This document shows, in pieces, positions 55,601-61,600 of a stretch of DNA of 64,000 nt. The notes under the pieces were generated by a model. The model was given only the letters and a program-made list of their open reading frames with translations, was not told where the DNA came from and did no database searches. The stretch is from Paraburkholderia kururiensis JCM 10599 = LMG 19447 (GTDB lineage Bacteria > Pseudomonadota > Gammaproteobacteria > Burkholderiales > Burkholderiaceae). Within the stretch, counting starts at the first letter, position 1; every line of letters begins with the position of its first letter. The stretch lies in the NCBI RefSeq assembly GCF_003986935.1, contig NZ_RJZE01000003.1:248001-312000 (forward strand). Reading direction: 5' to 3'. Made by a program: the position numbers and the translations under genes.

Positions 55601-58600
55601 TAGGCAAGCTGGTCGGGGTGCAGGGCTGCGGTGAAGCCGCCGGCTGGGGCCATCCCAGACACACCGGCCTCGCGCACATCGATCACCTCGCAGCCCGCCA
55701 GCACACCGGCCATGCGCTGCGCGCTCACCGCGTCGGCCACCACGCGGGTGATGCCCGCGTCCTGCATCATCTGCGTCAGGCGTGCGGCCGGGTACTCCGG
55801 GTCCAGCGGCACGAAGGCCGCCCCCGAGCGGATGATGCCCACCAGCGCCGCGATCAGCGCCGGGCCGCGTCGCACGCACAGTCCCACGCGATGTTCGGCG
55901 CCTGCGCCGCGTTCCATGAGCTGCCGGGCGACCGCCGCCGACCATGCATCGAGTTCGCCGTAGCCCAGCGATTCGTCCTCGCAGCGCACCGCCACGGCTG
56001 AGGGCGCGCGCTGCGCCTGCGCCACCAGCGCCGTCCCCAACGACATGAACGGATAGCGCGTTAACGCTGCTTCACCGGAACCACGCGTCAGTAGCTCAAG
56101 CTCGCCGACACGCCGTGCAGAGTCCTCCGCCAGCTGCCGCAGCACCGTCTCGTAGTGCGTCGCCAGACGCTCCACCGTCGTGCGATCAATCCGCGCCCCA
56201 TCCCACGACCATTCGAGCGCCAAGCCCTGCGCTCGCGGAATGATCGCGAGCGCCAGCGGGTAGTGCGTCGGGTCCACCGATTCAACGGCGCCAATTTCGA
56301 GGTCGCCGTCGCCATCGCGCGCAACGTCCACGGGATAGTTCTCGAACACCACGAGGCTGTCGAACAGCGCATCACCGCTGCGCCCCGCCCACTGCTGCAC
56401 CTGCGCGAGCGGCGTGTGCTCGTACTGCCGCAGCGTCGCAAACGCCTGCTGCAAGTCGCGCAGCCACACGCCCACGTCCGCGTCCGCCTTCACCTCCACC
56501 CACACGGGTAGCGTGTTGATGAAAAGGCCCAGCATGCGGTCGATGCCTGGCACATGCGCGGGGCGCCCCGAAAACGTCGTGCCGTACGCAACGCTGCGCC
56601 GATGTCCGTAGCGCGCAAGCACCACGGCCCACGCTCCTTGCATCAGCGTATTGAGCGTGACTTCGTAGCGGCGCGCCGCAGCCTGAAGTTGCGAAGCCAG
56701 CGTGGCATCGATCCGTTGCCTGCGCGCATGCGTGCCGGCTTCCTGCACGCGTGGCGCAGGAACGCTCGCCGTGAGCGTCGCGGGGTCGTCCTCGCAGAAC
56801 GCCTGCGCGATGCGCTCGCGCCACCAGGCCTGCGTCTCAGCGTCGCTCGCCGCCGCGCGAATCCATTCGACATACTGACGATATGGCGCAGTGGATTCAA
56901 AGACGACGGACGTACCCGCCACACGCGCCCGATAGTCCCGCAGAATTTCTCCAACCAGACTCGCCACGCTCCAGCCGTCGAGCAGCACATGGTGGTGCGT
57001 CCAGACCAGATCGACCGTGCGTGCGTCGCGCACGAACAGCGCGACGCGCATCAACGGCGCAGCATCGAGCGCCATGCCCGCAGCGAGATCGCGCTCGCGC
57101 CAGGCAGCAAGACGCGCATCGTAGTCGCCGGCAGCAGACCAGTCGTGCATGTCGAACGGCAGCGTGAGCCGCCGATGGACGATCTGCATCGCCTCACCGC
57201 CGTGCGACCACGCAAAGCACGTGCGCAGAACGGCGTGACGTTCGAACGCAGCCTGCCACGCCGCGCGCATCGCGTCTCCGTCAATCGTGCCCGTGAGCGT
57301 GACGCGCATCTGGTTCAGGTACGCCGTCTGCCCCGGCTCCGCAGCGAGCGAGTGATAGAGCAGCCCGCTTTGCAGCGGCGTGGCCGGATAGACGTCTTCG
57401 ATATGCTCGGGCGCGAGACCGAGTGCGCGCCAGAGATCGGTCGAATACGACGTGCCGGTACCCGCGGACTGCGCGTCGCCGCGTGCGTGCTGCGGCGACG
57501 CGGCCCGCGCCGCGCGTGCCAGGCTCTCGACAGTCGGCGCCTCGAACACCATGCGCGGCGTCAGATGCAGCCCGGCATCGCGCGCCTTCGCGACAATCTG
57601 CAAGCTCAGGATCGAATCGCCGCCAACAACGAAGAAGTTGTCGGTCACGCCGATATCGTCGCGACGCAGTACGTTGCGCCAGACCGCGAGCAACGCTTCT
57701 TCGTCGGGGCTCGACGGTGCCACCGCGCGTGTCGTACTCGTCGCTTCGGGCGCAGGCAACGCCCGGCGATCCAGCTTGCCGTTCGGCGTGAGCGGCAAAC
57801 GTTCGAGTTCCACGTACGACGTGGGCACCATATGCGACGGCAGACGCGCACTGAGCCACGTCTGCCAGCGTGCAATGTCGGTTCCGGTCTCGCTGCTTTC
57901 GGGCACCACGTAGGCCACCAGCCGCTTTTCCGCACCCTCGCCGCCTGCGACCACCACCGCTGCCTCGCGCACCGCTTCGTGTGCCAGCAGCACCGCCTCG
58001 ATCTCCCCCGGCTCGATGCGGAAGCCGCGCAGCTTCACCTGGGCATCGTTGCGTCCCAGGTACTCCAGGTCGCCATCGGGCAGCCGACGTGCAACGTCGC
58101 CCGAGCGGTACAGGCGTGCACCCGGCTCGCCGTACGGATCGGGCACGAAGCGTTCCGCCGTGAGGCCCGCTCTGCCCAGATAGCCGCGCGCAAGGCCCGC
58201 GCCGCCCACATACAGTTCGCCCACTGCGCCCACCGGCACGCGGTTCAGGTCCGCGTCCAGCACCTGCAGCGTGAGGTCGTCCAGGGGCGCGCCTATCACA
58301 CTACGCCCTGCCTTCAGTGCCGCGTCATCGAGCAGGCGGTAAGTGACGTGAACCGTGGTCTCGGTAATGCCGTACATGTTCACGAGCGACGGCAGCACGC
58401 CTTTCGCCTTCGCGCCTTCGGCCCAGCGCGCAATGGATGCGGGTTCCAGGCGTTCCCCGCCGAAGATCACCGTGCGCAGCGCCGTCAGCGTGTTGTCGCG
58501 GTCGGCCTGCGTCAGTTGCACGAAGGCAGAGGGCGTCTGGTTCAGCACCGTCACGCCTTCTCGCCTGAGCAGCGCGTGGAAGGCCGATGGCTCGCGCGCT

Positions 58601-61600
58601 GTCCAGTGCGGCACGATCACGAGCCGGCCGCCGTGTACGAGTGCGCCGAAGATCTCCCACACGGAGAAGTCGAACGCGTACGAGTGGAACAGCGTCCATA
58701 CGTCCTGCCCGTTGAAGCCGAAGCGGGACTGCGTGGCATCGAAGAGACGCGCCATGTCCGCGTGCGTGATGCCCACGCCTTTGGGGCGGCCTGTCGAACC
58801 CGACGTGTAGATCACGTATGCAAGCTGCTGCGCATGCGGACGAACGAAACGCGCCTCTTCAATACCGGCAACAACGTTGCGCAACGCCCCGGCGTCGATC
58901 ACCGGGCGCCACGCGAACAGGTCGTCATGCTGCGCGAGGCTTTCGGCATCGGCCACGATGGGACCCAGCCGGGCATCCTCGACGATGTGCGCAAGGCGCT
59001 CACGCGGATACGACGGGTCGAGCGGCACATAGGTCGCGCCTGAACGCAGCACGCCCAGCAGCGCAGCAACCAGCGCGGTGGAGCGCTGCATCGCGACCCC
59101 GACGCGCGTTTCGGCCTTCACGCCGCGCCGCTTCAATTCAGCCGCAATCGCGCGAGACCACGCGTCGAGCTGCGCGTAGGTCACGCGGTGTTCGCCATCG
59201 ATCAACGCAATCGCGTCACCGCGCTGCGCCGCGTGCATCGCGATACGCGAAGCAACGTCGAGCGGTTCCGGCCAGCACGCCTTGGCACGCGGCGTCGGCT
59301 CATCACGCAGTTCGGGCAGTTCGAACGAGGCAAGCGGCAGCTCCGGGTCCGTGGCCCATGCGTCGAGCAATCCCGCAAAGTTGTGTGCGAGGCGCTCGAT
59401 CGTGGATGCATCGAACACATCGGTGGCGTAGGTGAACGCGAGATCGAGCCCGGCATCCGGCCTATGCGCGATGTTGAGCATCAAGTCGAATTGCGCCTCG
59501 CCGTTGTCCGTCGGTTGCACCGTCACGTTCAACGCATCGCCGAACGACGAGCCGAGATCATGGTGTTGCTGTTGATTGACGAGCACCTGGAAGAGCGGCG
59601 TTCGCGCGAGGTCGCGCTCGGGCTGCAATGCCTTGACGACGCGCGCAAACGGCACGTCCTGGTTCGCGTAAGCGCCCAGCAGCCGCTCACGCACATCGTC
59701 GATCAATTGCCCAACATGCATTGCACCGTGCGGTGCCGTGCGCAGCACGACGGTGTTGACGAAAAAGCCGGCGACGTTCGCCGCGCCAGGCAGATCGCGG
59801 CCCGCAAGCGGCACACCGATGCGGATGTCGCGCTGGCCGGTGTAGCGATAGAGCAGCGCGTCGAACGCTGCGAGCAGGGCCATGAAGAGCGTGGCCTGGC
59901 GCTTGTCGGCCAACGCGCGCAGCGCCTCGGTGGTCGCGGCCGGCACACGTATGTGGAGCCGTGCGCCCGGCGCGCGCCGCGCGTCGGTGCGGATGCGGTC
60001 GAATGGCAGCGCGAGCAGGTGCGCCGTTTCGTCGTCGGTGGCAAGTTCGGTGCGCCACCAATTCAGTTGGGTTTTCTCGCGCTCGGCTGTGAGGTGCGCG
60101 GCGCGCGCCTGCATCACGTCGCAGTAGGTGACCCATGCGGCAGCGGCAACCGCCGTTGCATCGCCGCGCTCGCCGGCACGACCTGCGGCGAATGCGCGAT
60201 AGAGCCGCGAAAAGTCGTCGAACAACAGGCCCACCGACCAGTCGTCGCCAACGATGTGATGAAGCACGAGATGCAGCACATGCTGGTTGTCGGCGAGACG
60301 AACCAGCGTTGCACGCACGGGCGGTTCGGCCATGAGGTCGAACGGCTCACGCGCGAGTTCGCTCAGACGCGCAGTCAACGTTGCCTCTTCCGCGCTTGCG
60401 TCAGGCCGTTGCAGATCGAGCAAACGAATTTGTGCGGCCGACCCGGCATCCACACGTTGATGCGCAACGCCCTCCGTCTCGCCGAAGCGCATGCGCAGCG
60501 CCGGATGACGAACGCTCAACGCGGCGAATGCGGCACGCAGCGCGTCCACGTCGAGGCGACCGTCGAAACGCAACGCGCCACTCACGTGATAGGCGCTGCT
60601 GCGCGGATCCAGCTTCCAGATGAACCACAGGCTTTCCTGCGATGCAGAGAGCGGTATCGGTGCGCTGAGGGCGTAATCCACGATGGGTTGACGCGCGCCG
60701 TCGCTATCGCCTTCGTCGCTATCACCGTCTTTATCGCTGAGTGTCGACGCCTCTGCCTGCGCAGACGATGTGCCGCGCACGATCGAGGCAAAGTCTTCGA
60801 GCACGGGGTGTTCGAATAGCGCGCGCAGCGTGGGGGCATCGCCGAACACGGCACGCATCGCCGAGATGGCCCGAACGGCGAGCAGCGAATGGCCGCCAAG
60901 CCGGAAGAAATCATCGCGCGCGCCAACACGGTCGACGCCCAGCACGTCCTGCCAGATCGCTGCGAGCTTCGCTTCGGTTTCGTCGCGAGGCGCCACGAAC
61001 GAAAGCGGCGACGTGGACGCGAATTCCGGTACAGGCAACGCCCGGCGATCCAGCTTGCCGTTCGGCGTAAGCGGCAAACGTTCGAGTTCCACGTACGAGC
61101 TCGGCACCATATGCGACGGCAGACGCGCACTGAGCCACGTCTGCCAGCGTGCAACGTCGGGGCCGGTCCCGCCGTTTTCCGGCACCACGTAGGCCACCAG
61201 CCGCTTTTCCGTCCCCTCGCCGCCTGCGACCACCACCGCCGCCTCGCGCACCGCTTCGTGTGCCAGCAGCGCCGCCTCGATCTCCCCCGGTTCGATGCGG
61301 AAGCCGCGCACCTTCACCTGGGCGTCGTTGCGTCCCAGGTACTCCAGATCGCCATCGGGCAGCCGACGTGCAACGTCGCCCGAGCGGTACAGGCGTGCAC
61401 CCGGCTCGCCGTACGGATCAGGCACGAAGCGTTCCGCCGTGAGCCCTGGCCTGCCCAGATAGCCGCGCGCCAGACCCGCGCCGCCCACATACAGTTCGCC
61501 CACCGCGCCTACCGGCACGCGGTTCAGGTCCCCGTCCAGCACCTGCAGCGTGAGGTCGTCCAGGGGCGCGCCGATCACACTACGCCCCGCCTCCAGTGCC

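Noticed and set aside
45709..56188. Reading the 2.45-kb repeats as a mobile element
   Set aside because: The repeats lie wholly in frame inside NRPS modules, with no transposase, terminal inverted repeats or target duplications visible.
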